64,000 bases of DNA, taken from Cloacibacillus porcorum. Its GTDB lineage: Bacteria; Synergistota; Synergistia; Synergistales; Synergistaceae. The notes under the pieces are model-generated. The model saw only the letters and a list, made by a program, of their open reading frames with translations, was not told the DNA's origin and made no database searches. The stretch's first letter is position 1. Every line of letters begins with the position of its first letter. This document shows, piece after piece, positions 36,036-44,814 of the stretch. The position numbers and the translations under genes were made by a program. The stretch lies in the NCBI RefSeq assembly GCF_001701045.1, contig NZ_CP016757.1, positions 3,064,219 to 3,128,218 of the forward strand, written 5' to 3'.

Positions 36036-36737
36036 TTATACGCAGCGCGCCAGATGCTTTTCGGAGTAAAACGACGCCTTTGTAGGATTCCTTTCTTTGA
36101 TAGCGTTTAAAATAAACCTATGAGCCTCCACCGTCTTCTCAAGAAGCCGGAGGTCCTCCTTATAGCGCCGCCACATATGGACGTCCGCCCTCTTCAGGAG
36201 GTCGTTGCTTATGGATATCAGCGTTTCGTTGTTAGTCGCCTCCGCCACCGCGATATGAAAATCCCGGTCGATGTCAAGAAAGAGCTTGACGTCATGCTCC
36301 TCCAGGGCGACACCGGAGGACTCCAGCAGCGTCTCCATTCTCTCGATCTGTTCCGGCTCGGCTCTGCGGGCCGCCATGGCGGTAACGGAGGGCTCGATCG
36401 CCATTCTTGCCTCAAGGGCTTCAAATGAGCCGCCAACCTTTTCCGTGTCTTCAAGGAATTTTTCGAGGATGTTCTTCGGGGGATATTTACCCGCAGAGGC
36501 GCGTTCACTGATATACGTACCCTCGCCAGGAACGCGCTTGATCATGCCCATGATCTCAAGGGCAGACAACGCCTCGCGCACGGAGGCGCGGCTAATGTCC
36601 GATTGTCTGACGATCTCCAATTCGTTGGGCAGCTTCTCCCCGGGCATCAGTTCACCGTCTTCAATCAGGTCAAGAATCCTGCGGACGATAATCGCGGGCT
36701 TTTTGGTAGAGTCCTGTTTGGAAAATATATCCTTCAC
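36036..36737 (-). CDS. GntR-family transcriptional regulator, FadR/FCD subgroup
   Basis: About 233 residues. The winged helix-turn-helix (about 15-75) contains GEKLPNELEIVRQSDISRASVREAL and the wing RVPGEGTYIS, and is followed by an all-helical FCD ligand domain (about 95-225) with D/H residues such as DIDRDFHIAVAEATNN that typically hold a metal and a carboxylate ligand. The start is uncertain: a GTG at 36737 has AAAGGA 9 bases upstream, while ATG at 36755 and TTG at 36779 have no ribosome site. It probably senses a small carboxylate and controls the adjacent importer/peptidase/dehydrogenase operon. Confidence 0.85.
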   Translation of the reverse strand: MKDIFSKQDSTKKPAIIVRRILDLIEDGELMPGEKLPNELEIVRQSDISRASVREALSALEIMGMIKRVPGEGTYISERASAGKYPPKNILEKFLEDTEKVGGSFEALEARMAIEPSVTAMAARRAEPEQIERMETLLESSGVALEEHDVKLFLDIDRDFHIAVAEATNNETLISISNDLLKRADVHMWRRYKEDLRLLEKTVEAHRFILNAIKERNPTKASFYSEKHLARCV

Positions 36738-37482
36738 AGACGATCGTCCTTTCATTATTGGAATAAATTGCCTATTCAAATAATACGGTATAAGCTAAAA
36801 ATTTGCACATAAAAACGCCTGCAATAACGTTAAAAAGACAGCAAACCGATTATTTTCTTCAGCATGATGATAACTCGCGGTTTTTTCGGATAACAGACAG
36901 GAGAGAAACATAAACCATAAGTTGGGCTAAACGTAAGAAACATAACCGCGGACGCGCCGTCAATATAACAATCCAAAGGGGATTGCGCTCCTTCAAACTC
37001 AAAAGACGGCCAAATACCGGAATTATCGATTTACCATATTATTTTTTCATAGTAGATATCGATGTTTCTTGTGTCTGATTTCAGTTAATACATAATATGT
37101 ATTTACATCATATGTCTGACTTGATAATCTCATTATAGTTAATAATAGAACATTGTCAAGCAAAATAGGGTCAATTCCCTTATAAACTTGTAAGTTTTTT
37201 AGAAAAACTGGTATATTGTCAACAAAGTGATAAATATAGGCATGCTTAGACAAATATTCCCTAAAATATAAAGTGAAACAGGGAATTAACCGCAAAATAG
37301 ATGTATATATGAACATATAGGAGTATTTACGGCTTTTTACTGCCCCAAAATAGATGCTCCAAGATATAATCTGTAAATGTTCGCTCTCCGAGTGGATAAT
37401 ATCGCGTTGTCAAAGCTAATCGGACTGGGTAGAATAATACCTGTTTACAAGTCTCCGAAGATAAGAAAGGAAAGATCAGGAA
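36738..37482. other. Long AT-rich divergent gap between the FadR-type regulator and mscS
   Basis: About 745 bases, strikingly AT-rich between 36780 and 37320 compared with its neighbours. It contains repeated ATTGTCAA (near 37150 and 37215) and TGTCTGA (near 37074 and 37112) words that could be operators, a small inverted repeat CTTATAAACTTGTAAG near 37180, and a -10-like TATAAT at 37365-37370 ahead of mscS. An 89-codon ORF (37047-37316, minus) has no ribosome site and looks accidental. I see no RNA gene I can name. Confidence 0.5.
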
Positions 37483-38292
37483 ATGAACATAAACCTCGAA
37501 GGACTTCCGGCAATATTGGAAAAGGTGACGCTCGCCTCGCTGCTGCCGGCGCTGCTCTATCTCCTGGGCGGAATGGCCGTCGTCAAGATCGTCATGAGAG
37601 CGCTGACAAAGGCGCTGGAAAAATCCAGCATCGAAAAGACTCTGCACAAGTTCATTCTCACGCTGATAAGGCTCACCCTCTACTTCATCGTCTTCATGAC
37701 CGTCGCGGGAGCTCTGGGGATACAGATAACCTCCTTCGTCGCCATCCTGAGCGTCGCTGGCTTGGCCATCTCCCTCTCACTGCAGGGCGTGCTTTCAAAC
37801 CTCTCCAGCGGCGTCATGCTGCTCTCCGTCAAACCCTTCAAAGCAGGCGACTACGTCGAAGTTGGCGGCGTCGGCGGTACCGTGCGCGAGATCGGCTTCA
37901 TACATACCAAGATATCCACCCCCGACAACAAGATAATCTACATTCCCAACAGCGAAGTATCCTCCTCAAAGATCGTGAACTATACCAACGAGGGGAAACG
38001 CCGCATCGACCTCGTCTTTTCCGCCGGCTACAACTGCCCCATAGAGACGGTCAAACTCGCGATACGGGAGGCCGTGGAAAAATTCCCCAAAGTTTACGCC
38101 GATCCCGCTCCCTTTGTACGCGCCAGCGCCTATAAGGACTCCGTCATCGAATATACAGTCCGCGTTTGGTGCGGTACCGATGATTATTGGGACCTGTACT
38201 ACGATATAATAGAGGCGGTCTCTGAGTCATACGCCAGGCACGGCGTCAAAATGAGTTATCCGCACGTTAACGTGCACATGGTCAAAGATTAA
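37483..38292 (+). CDS. mscS: Small-conductance mechanosensitive channel, MscS family
   Basis: 269 residues: three membrane helices (about 18-38, 60-82, 88-118). The pore-lining third helix contains the Gly/Ala-rich run SVAGLAISLSLQGVLSNLSSG, followed by the beta domain (GDYVEVGGVGGTVREIGF) and a mixed C-terminal domain. It opens under hypo-osmotic membrane tension. AGGAA directly precedes the ATG. It is followed 26 bases later by a dehydrogenase gene. Confidence 0.92.
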   Translation: MNINLEGLPAILEKVTLASLLPALLYLLGGMAVVKIVMRALTKALEKSSIEKTLHKFILTLIRLTLYFIVFMTVAGALGIQITSFVAILSVAGLAISLSLQGVLSNLSSGVMLLSVKPFKAGDYVEVGGVGGTVREIGFIHTKISTPDNKIIYIPNSEVSSSKIVNYTNEGKRRIDLVFSAGYNCPIETVKLAIREAVEKFPKVYADPAPFVRASAYKDSVIEYTVRVWCGTDDYWDLYYDIIEAVSESYARHGVKMSYPHVNVHMVKD

Positions 38293-38318
38293 AATAATTT
38301 ACTTACGGGAGTGGTAAC

Positions 38319-39200
38319 ATGTCGGATAAAAAAATCCTCGGTTTCATCGGCACGGGCGTAATGGGAGCCAGCATGGCCGGACATCTGCTTGAGGCAGGCC
38401 ATGAGGTGCATGTCTATAACCGCACCAAAGAGAGGGCTTTGCCTCTGGTCGAAAGAGGCGCCGTCTGGGAGGATACCCCCGCCGACATCGCCGCGAAATG
38501 CGACGTCGTCTTCACCATCGTCGGCTTTCCCAGGGACGTTGAAGAGGTTTACCTCAGCAAAAGAGGACTCGTGGAAAACGCCAGGAGCGGGGCGGTACTC
38601 GTAGATATGACCACCTCCAGCCCAAAGCTCGCGAGAAAGATCTACGCGGCGGGCAAGAAGCGCGGCATCGGCATCCTCGACGCCCCCGTCACAGGCGGCG
38701 ACAGGGGGGCGCGCGAAGCGACCCTCACCATCTTCGCCGGCGGAGATAAAGAGGACTTTGAAAAGGTCCTGCCATATTTTGAGATAATGGGACGTACCAT
38801 CAAACACATGGGCGGCGCGGGCGACGGGCAGAACGCGAAGCTCGGCAACCAGATCGTCATCGCGGGAACCATGACCGGCATGTGCGAGGCCCTCGCCTTC
38901 GCCAAATCCTGCGGCCTCGACCTGAACGAATTTATCGAAGCCGTCGGCGGCGGCTCCGCGGCCACCTGGAGCCTCAAGAATTACGGTCCGCGCATCCTAA
39001 AAGGAGACTTCGCCCCCGGTTTCTTCGTCAAGCACTACATAAAGGATATGAAGCTCGCCGAAGAGGCGGCGAACGAAATGGAGCTTGATCTCCCGGCCCT
39101 CACCGTCACCCGTGAGCTTTACGAAGAGCTTGCCGAGGGCGGATACGAAGACAGCGGCACCCAGGCGCTCTACTGCCTCTACGATCCGGAAGAGGAATAA
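38319..39200 (+). CDS. Beta-hydroxyacid dehydrogenase (3-hydroxyisobutyrate/2-(hydroxymethyl)glutarate dehydrogenase family)
   Basis: 293 residues. The NAD-binding motif is LGFIGTGVMGASMAGHLLEAG near the N-terminus (GFIGTGVMG at 8-16), with DAPVTGGDRGAREATL near residue 122 and the catalytic lysine in GDGQNAKLGNQI near 172. HYIKDMKLAEEAANE replaces the usual LxxKDLxLA motif of the family. It reduces or oxidises a 3-hydroxy acid; the substrate cannot be fixed from sequence. It is a paralogue of 27554-28450. Confidence 0.85.
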   Translation: MSDKKILGFIGTGVMGASMAGHLLEAGHEVHVYNRTKERALPLVERGAVWEDTPADIAAKCDVVFTIVGFPRDVEEVYLSKRGLVENARSGAVLVDMTTSSPKLARKIYAAGKKRGIGILDAPVTGGDRGAREATLTIFAGGDKEDFEKVLPYFEIMGRTIKHMGGAGDGQNAKLGNQIVIAGTMTGMCEALAFAKSCGLDLNEFIEAVGGGSAATWSLKNYGPRILKGDFAPGFFVKHYIKDMKLAEEAANEMELDLPALTVTRELYEELAEGGYEDSGTQALYCLYDPEEE

Positions 39201-39221
39201 AAAATAAGAGATAAAAGGTCA

Positions 39222-39250
39222 CAAGCCCCGCCTAGGCGCGGGGCTTTGTC
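39222..39250 (+). terminator. Terminator-like hairpin after the dehydrogenase
   Basis: Stem AGCCCCGC/GCGGGGCT with a CTAGGC loop, with a poor T run (TTGTCATG) on the plus strand. On the minus strand it is followed by TTGTGACCTTTTAT. Confidence 0.6.
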
Positions 39251-39624
39251 ATGTAAAAAACTTTTGTCCGGCATGAAAAAATAGGCGATTACGGGCTTTA
39301 TCGCACCACCACTTCCAGTATCTTCAAAACCTGAGTCAGCATCACAATGACCTCCGACTGCGATCTCCTGCCCCTATATTTTCTAAAAAACGTTTGCTCA
39401 AAACATTTACATTAGCCGTACTCAGTCATACTCTGAGTATAGCTACATGGCAGATAATCAGCTCTATAACTGCTATTAAACATTATTGTTGCAGTTGGAA
39501 ATAACCTTTCGGTTTGTTATAATTTTTAATAAAGTATACGTACCTATCAGCTTGCTGAATACATTTTATCAATTTAAACAGATAAATATATGATAAACTA
39601 CGCGAACTGAGTTGATGGCAGAAA
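39251..39624 (+). promoter_or_regulatory. Promoter region of the membrane LuxR regulator
   Basis: A near-consensus promoter TTGGAA (39495-39500), 17-base spacer and TATAAT (39518-39523) gives a leader of about 95 bases. The inverted repeat TACTCAG-TCATA-CTCTGAGTA at about 39418-39439 lies upstream of the -35 and could be an operator. A 14-codon ORF with a perfect GGAGG runs leftward at 39298-39342. No other gene was seen. Confidence 0.6.
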
Positions 39625-41025
39625 ATGGATAAAAATATCGCGGCACGGCATGCGGATATAAACACGGCGGTCACCTGTGGGACATACTATGCTCTATATA
39701 TGTTTGTATTCCTCCTATCCGAGCTTATATGCCAGAGTAAGGGCGCTATCGCTATAGGAGTGGAGAAGGTCGTCTCTGTCTACACTGTAGGATTGATATT
39801 TACCGCCGTTGGATACCTTCTCCTGCCGTTCAGCCGCGCTCTCATCCACGGAGAAAGGGCACGGGGCTTCATATTGCTCGCGGCCGGCGCGATGGCCCTG
39901 CTTTCGTTTGGAGCTATCATATTCAATGGGCCGCCCTTTTTCTTCATGCTACTCGTAGCCATCTACATGACCGCCGTAGGATACATAGGCGCGTTCGTCC
40001 ACTATGCCATGGCAATGGAAATGAGGAGCAGTCCCTACGGCGGCATCACCATAGGCTGCGCCATATGCGCCTCAATCATCATACAGTATATAGTGCAAAA
40101 TTTCACTACCACGGATTTCTCGCTGTTCGCGGCCATCACAGCCGCCTTTACAGTGATGTTCCTGATACTGCGCGGAAGAGAGGCAAAACTGGCTTCCTGC
40201 GCGACGGCCGACAGCAAAATGTGCCGAACTCTGTCCTGTGTGAAAGAGTGCCGTGTACTTATCGCCATCACTGCCATTATGTCTATCGTTATGGGAATAA
40301 GCGACGGAATACTAACGTCCCTCCACGCCAGCGGCGAAGTGGTCCTCTCTGCATACCCGCGGCTATTCTACGCCGTATCGCTGGTCATGGCGGGATATAT
40401 CGCCGATATCAAAAAACGGTTCTACATGCCTGTCGCGACGACCTGTATCCTGCTCCTTTCGGTGGTGATCACGTCCTTCTTCGAGGGCTCCTACGGCTAT
40501 GTGATAAGCCTCTCCACACTGTATTTCCTTGGCGGCTTCGCGGTGGTCTATTTCACGACAGCTTTCATGGATATAGCGCCCGATACTGATAACCCCGCCC
40601 TCTGGGCCGGCATGGGACGCATCGTGCGTTCCCTCACCATCGGATTCATCGCCATTCCCGGCACAATGCTATTCCGCTGCGCCAGCCACCATCTGCTCAC
40701 ATTGATAAGCCTCACCCTCTCGCTTGCGGTTCTGGTAATCTTTTACATCAACGGAAAATTAGACTGTTCGCGCGCCAAAGTCCCGTCGGAAAAGCTGGAC
40801 GACGCCTCCTTCGCTGAGAGATTTGGCCTCACTGAGAGAGAAAGTGAACTCGCCAAAATCATAATAATGAGCAGCGAAAATATCAAAGAGCTCGCCGTAC
40901 AGATGTCCATATCTGAGAGGGCGCTTCAACGCTCCATTAAGGTGATATACGACAAGACGGGAGCAGACTCGCGTCTTGCGCTCATTCGTATCTACTACGA
41001 AAACAGGGGCGACAGCAAAGAATAG
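39625..41025 (+). CDS. Membrane-anchored LuxR-family transcriptional regulator
   Basis: 466 residues. About 12 hydrophobic segments fill residues 15-385 (MFS-like arrangement), followed by a C-terminal LuxR/FixJ helix-turn-helix (about 398-460). That region contains FGLTERESELAKIII, then IKELAVQMSISERALQRSIKVIYDKTGADSRLAL (recognition helix near 433-446). Such membrane LuxR proteins are common in Eggerthella and Synergistota and probably sense a small molecule or membrane state. It stands just ahead of two SYNERG-CTERM protein genes and is their likely regulator. Confidence 0.85.
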   Translation: MDKNIAARHADINTAVTCGTYYALYMFVFLLSELICQSKGAIAIGVEKVVSVYTVGLIFTAVGYLLLPFSRALIHGERARGFILLAAGAMALLSFGAIIFNGPPFFFMLLVAIYMTAVGYIGAFVHYAMAMEMRSSPYGGITIGCAICASIIIQYIVQNFTTTDFSLFAAITAAFTVMFLILRGREAKLASCATADSKMCRTLSCVKECRVLIAITAIMSIVMGISDGILTSLHASGEVVLSAYPRLFYAVSLVMAGYIADIKKRFYMPVATTCILLLSVVITSFFEGSYGYVISLSTLYFLGGFAVVYFTTAFMDIAPDTDNPALWAGMGRIVRSLTIGFIAIPGTMLFRCASHHLLTLISLTLSLAVLVIFYINGKLDCSRAKVPSEKLDDASFAERFGLTERESELAKIIIMSSENIKELAVQMSISERALQRSIKVIYDKTGADSRLALIRIYYENRGDSKE

Positions 41026-41116
41026 CTCGCTGCCCGTCACACTCCGGCTCCCGATCATAGCACAGACATATATATTATATTAATATCGGCAAAATATCTG
41101 ACTGTATGGTTTTGGC

Positions 41117-41145
41117 GGTCAGACGTCATTTTTTGACGGCTGACC
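41117..41145 (+). promoter_or_regulatory. Inverted repeat upstream of the SYNERG-CTERM genes
   Basis: GGTCAGACGTCA-TTTTT-TGACGGCTGACC is a 12-bp dyad with one mismatch, followed by two more GAC(G/A)G-type repeats (GACAGC, GACGGCCAGACGGCC) up to 41170. It lies between the LuxR-type gene and its neighbour and could be an operator cluster or a weak terminator for the former. Confidence 0.45.
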
Positions 41146-41261
41146 GACAGCTATTGACGGCCAGACGGCCTATACAAAAACACTCTGAGCCTTTAATAAT
41201 TTAGACAGGTTGGCGCGGCGGCAGGCTGCGGCACCGAATCTGAAGAAGGAGAGTGAAAGCG

Positions 41262-42443
41262 ATGAAAACAAAAGGTTTTATCCGCGCGGTCATCTTGGCA
41301 ATGGCTCTGACGATGCTCTTCACGACATCAGTGCTGGCGGCGCCAAGCACTGATAACTATCAGGAGGTACCTGGCACCGTCTATTATAACGGGACAGAAC
41401 TCTCTGGCTCTGGACCATTATCAAAGAATGACAGCGGCGAGAACGAATCAATTACGGATTATATCAACGGAAACGAATATATGGACGGCGCCTCTTTCAG
41501 AACCGCAATAGGCGATAACGCCGACGTATATTCTGCATGGAATGGCTATGGTATTACAGCCGGAACATCAATCAGTCTTTTCGAAATAAAAGCAGCCGGA
41601 GCAATTCCAGACTCCATAAAAAACGGTACCTTTATCGCTTACATAGTAAAAGACCGCTATGATACCGCTACCAATAAGGCGTTCTTCACCAAAGCGGCGA
41701 CAAGCAAGAAAACCGCTATCGATGGGCAAACGATAAAGCTGGAGCTGGAAACCCCGATGACTTGGGAAGCCGATGCTTCACAATATGTCATAGTCCTAGT
41801 CAAAGGTGGTTCCAGCCCCACGCCTCCCGACCCAGTGAAGCCCGTCGTCATCAGTAAAGACTATTATGAGTATCCCGTCGCCTCTATCGACGTCAACGTT
41901 GACGAACCGCTGCCTGCGGGCATTACCACGGCGAGTATAACTCCCCGCGAACTTGGCAGATGGAGCAACATGATCAAAAGATACATCAGCACCAACGACA
42001 CACTTGATTCGATAGACTGGCCGCAAGGGTTTAAGAAGGACGAACTCGTCTCACTATCGGTCCTCACCGCCGTCGGCATCACTATCGAGTACGATGGAAA
42101 TACCGCCGCAGACGGAGATATAACCTTCCATCTCAGGATAGAGGGCTTTAAGGGAACCTTCGCCGATAGCCCCTATGTATTTATCGTCAATGGAGAGACA
42201 GCTCCGAACCACCGTCTGACGGCCTTCCCCGCGCGGTATGACGCGGAGACAGGGGCCCTCGCCTTCACCGTCACCGGCTATAAGAAATATTTCAGCTATG
42301 CTATCCCCATCATAGGGGACGTGAAGCAAAAGAGCGCGCCCACGCCCGAATCCGGCGGCAGCTCCGGCGGCTGCAGCGCGGCCCCATGGAGCCTCCTCGC
42401 CATAGGCGCGGCATACCTCTGCCTCAGACGGCGCAAAAAATAA
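41262..42443 (+). CDS. SYNERG-CTERM secreted protein of unknown function
   Basis: 393 residues. Signal peptide at about 1-26 (ending VLAAP). The middle has no domain I recognise: a beta-rich N-terminal half (20-180), a short Pro-rich linker (SSPTPPDPVKP), and a second beta-rich half. The end GGSSGGCSAAPWSLLAIG plus RRRKK is the SYNERG-CTERM signal. The ATG at 41262 is preferred over the in-frame GTG at 41253, because GGAG is too close to the GTG. It is followed by a terminator and a second SYNERG-CTERM gene. Confidence 0.8.
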   Translation: MKTKGFIRAVILAMALTMLFTTSVLAAPSTDNYQEVPGTVYYNGTELSGSGPLSKNDSGENESITDYINGNEYMDGASFRTAIGDNADVYSAWNGYGITAGTSISLFEIKAAGAIPDSIKNGTFIAYIVKDRYDTATNKAFFTKAATSKKTAIDGQTIKLELETPMTWEADASQYVIVLVKGGSSPTPPDPVKPVVISKDYYEYPVASIDVNVDEPLPAGITTASITPRELGRWSNMIKRYISTNDTLDSIDWPQGFKKDELVSLSVLTAVGITIEYDGNTAADGDITFHLRIEGFKGTFADSPYVFIVNGETAPNHRLTAFPARYDAETGALAFTVTGYKKYFSYAIPIIGDVKQKSAPTPESGGSSGGCSAAPWSLLAIGAAYLCLRRRKK

Positions 42444-42461
42444 TCCGCGGCGTATAAAGCT

Positions 42462-42490
42462 AAAGGGGCCTCTCCCGGCCCTTTTCTTAT
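42462..42490 (+). terminator. Terminator between the two SYNERG-CTERM genes
   Basis: Stem AAAGGGGCC/GGCCCTTTT with TCTCCC loop, then CTTATTCTT. A moderate terminator, perhaps leaky. Confidence 0.7.
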
Positions 42491-42518
42491 TCTTAATATG
42501 ACGAAAGGGTGGTAGAAA

Positions 42519-44708
42519 ATGAGAAAAGGAGATTTTCTCTTTAACGATATAATCAAAGGCCTCCACTTGCCCCTGGCGTGCGCGATGCTCCTGCTCGTCT
42601 TTTGCCTCCCCTCAGCGGCCTGGGAGGGCGCCGCCGACACAAAATGGTATGACGATGCCCCCACTGCCGCAAGCTACGCAATATCCACAGCGGAAGAGTT
42701 CGCGGGACTCGCCGCGCTCGTAAACGCCGCCTCCTGCGACTTCGAAGGCAAGACCATAACCCTATCCGGCGACATCGACCTGAGCGGCCGCCAGTGGAGG
42801 CCGATTGGAGATTTCAGCACAACGCCTGTAAAGGCCTTTGAGGGAACCCTTGACGGCGGCGGCAATACCATAAAGAATCTGACGATCTCGGGAACGGGAA
42901 CTTCCGCCGCCCTCTTCGGATACATCGGCGTGTCGGGCGTTGTGAAGAACATTACAGTCACCGGCTCGATTGCGATTGCGGGAGATTACGTATATCTGGC
43001 CGGCGTCGCCGATATCAACCGCGGCGTTATCGAAAGATGTGAGAACCGCGCCGCCGTGACCGGCACTCTCATAATGGAATCTGTCGGTGAAAATAGCTAC
43101 TGCGCCGGCATCGCCGCAAGAAACTACGGGCGCATATCCTCCTGCCTCAACAACGCGCGCGTAGAGGGAGGAGCGGCCGCCGGCATCAGCTGCGAAAATG
43201 GCGGCTACTTCCCCGACGGCTTATATCAGGCCGAAAAAGCTGTCATCGAAGGCTGCGAAAACAGCGGCGAAATTATAGGAAAAGTAAAAGGCAGAGCGAC
43301 GGCGGGAGGCATCGCCGTAACGGCCAATAGCTATACGTTAAAAAATTGCATAAACCGCGGCCCCGTAAAAGGCAGAGGCAACAGCGCAGTAGGCGGCATT
43401 GCCGCTGAGACCGACAGCAGGACGGATGCAACCTCATCCATTGACGGCTGCGTAAACAGCGGCAGCGTCACTTTGGAGGGCGACGGCTCCGGTTCAGGCG
43501 TAGGCGGCATCGTGGGCGGCACCGACGGCATCACTAAAATACTCAATTGCCGCAATACGGGAAACATAAGCGGCCCCAACGCCCCCGTAGGCGGCATCAC
43601 AGGACGGCTCGGCGGTGACTATGGAACCGTGATTTCCAATTGCGTCAACAGCGGCACGATAACCTCATCGTACATCGACAACGAAAGTTACGCTGGCGGC
43701 ATCGCGGCCATAAACTTCCTGTTGATAGAGGACTGCGCGAACTTTGGAGATATCTTCCTGTCCGGCTCCGGCGACAGTCAAAACTGGATAGCGGCGGGAG
43801 GCGTCGCCGGCGCCAACCGCGGAAACAGCGGCACGATAAGAAGATGCACATCGGCCGGAAATGTGGAATCATTCAGCACATACATGGGCGGTATAACCGG
43901 ATATAATAAAGCTCATGATCCACAGGATGACGAGGGAAACATTACAGAATGCGCCTGGCTGGACACCTCTGCGCAGCGCGCCGCGGGCGACGCGGAGACT
44001 ACAGCCGGAGCGCGTTCCTTCACCTCCGAACAGCAGCAAAGAATCGTCACCGCCTGCCTGCTCACCCCCGCCTCGGCGACAGTGGCGCAAAACGGCACGA
44101 CCGACTTCACGCTTGAGCTGTTCCCCGGCACAGGCGCGCCATTCGGTTCGCACGTCATGGAACTCTCCGCCGCCGTCACGCCTGACAATATCGCGGCTGC
44201 CGCGATCAAAAGCGCCGTCGTCGCCGTGAGCGGGAAATCCCTCGGCAGCGCCGAAATGTCCGTCAGGGTAAAATTCTGCCCCAGCAATCTCTCCGATCCT
44301 GAATTCGGCCCTTCGGAGACACCGCATGAAATCGTGTTCTCTGCGGGGATAAATGTCGTCGAAAGGATACCCGCCGCCGGCATCACGCTAGACAAGAGCG
44401 CGGCGTCGCTGAGAAAGGGCGAAACGCTGACACTCGCAGCGACGGTCACGCCCGCTGATTCGACGGACGCCGTCATTTGGGCGAGCGGCAGCCCGGAGGC
44501 CGCGAGCGTGGCTGACGGCAAGGTGACGGCGCACGCCCCCGGCACGGCGGTAATAACGGCCAGGGCGGGCAAATTCAGCGCCGAATGCATGGTAACAGTG
44601 ATAGATACAGACACTACGGCGGGTTCAGGCGGCTGCGGCGCGGCCCCGTGGAGCCTCCTCATCTGTCTCGGCGCGTTCTGCCTCCAACTCAGAAAGAATA
44701 AAAAGTAA
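42519..44708 (+). CDS. SYNERG-CTERM surface protein with GLUG-type repeats and Ig-like domain
   Basis: 729 residues. The signal peptide ends near residue 35 (LPSAAWEG). Residues ~50-490 hold beta-helix repeats of the GLUG/ZmpA kind: YAISTAEEFAGLAALVN, GKTITLSGDIDLSG, then many NSGxI...GxVGGIAG-like units (for example NCVNSGTIT, AGGIAA). A Big_2-type Ig domain is at about 620-700 (ITLDKSAASLRKGETLTLAATVTP), and the end is SGGCGAAPWSLLICLG plus basic tail. It is probably a surface adhesin or bound-polymer protein, cleaved and anchored after secretion. Confidence 0.82.
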   Translation: MRKGDFLFNDIIKGLHLPLACAMLLLVFCLPSAAWEGAADTKWYDDAPTAASYAISTAEEFAGLAALVNAASCDFEGKTITLSGDIDLSGRQWRPIGDFSTTPVKAFEGTLDGGGNTIKNLTISGTGTSAALFGYIGVSGVVKNITVTGSIAIAGDYVYLAGVADINRGVIERCENRAAVTGTLIMESVGENSYCAGIAARNYGRISSCLNNARVEGGAAAGISCENGGYFPDGLYQAEKAVIEGCENSGEIIGKVKGRATAGGIAVTANSYTLKNCINRGPVKGRGNSAVGGIAAETDSRTDATSSIDGCVNSGSVTLEGDGSGSGVGGIVGGTDGITKILNCRNTGNISGPNAPVGGITGRLGGDYGTVISNCVNSGTITSSYIDNESYAGGIAAINFLLIEDCANFGDIFLSGSGDSQNWIAAGGVAGANRGNSGTIRRCTSAGNVESFSTYMGGITGYNKAHDPQDDEGNITECAWLDTSAQRAAGDAETTAGARSFTSEQQQRIVTACLLTPASATVAQNGTTDFTLELFPGTGAPFGSHVMELSAAVTPDNIAAAAIKSAVVAVSGKSLGSAEMSVRVKFCPSNLSDPEFGPSETPHEIVFSAGINVVERIPAAGITLDKSAASLRKGETLTLAATVTPADSTDAVIWASGSPEAASVADGKVTAHAPGTAVITARAGKFSAECMVTVIDTDTTAGSGGCGAAPWSLLICLGAFCLQLRKNKK

Positions 44709-44814
44709 ACTATGCGGCAATCATCATTTGAACGCAAAGGAGCCACTCCCAGCCCCTCTGTTGTTTTTCACGCGAAAACGCACAGGCACCTAAAGCGAAG
44801 CTTAAAACGCCGGA

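Noticed and set aside
37047-37316. 89-residue minus-strand ORF in the AT-rich gap
   Set aside because: No ribosome site and only low-complexity AT-driven residues.
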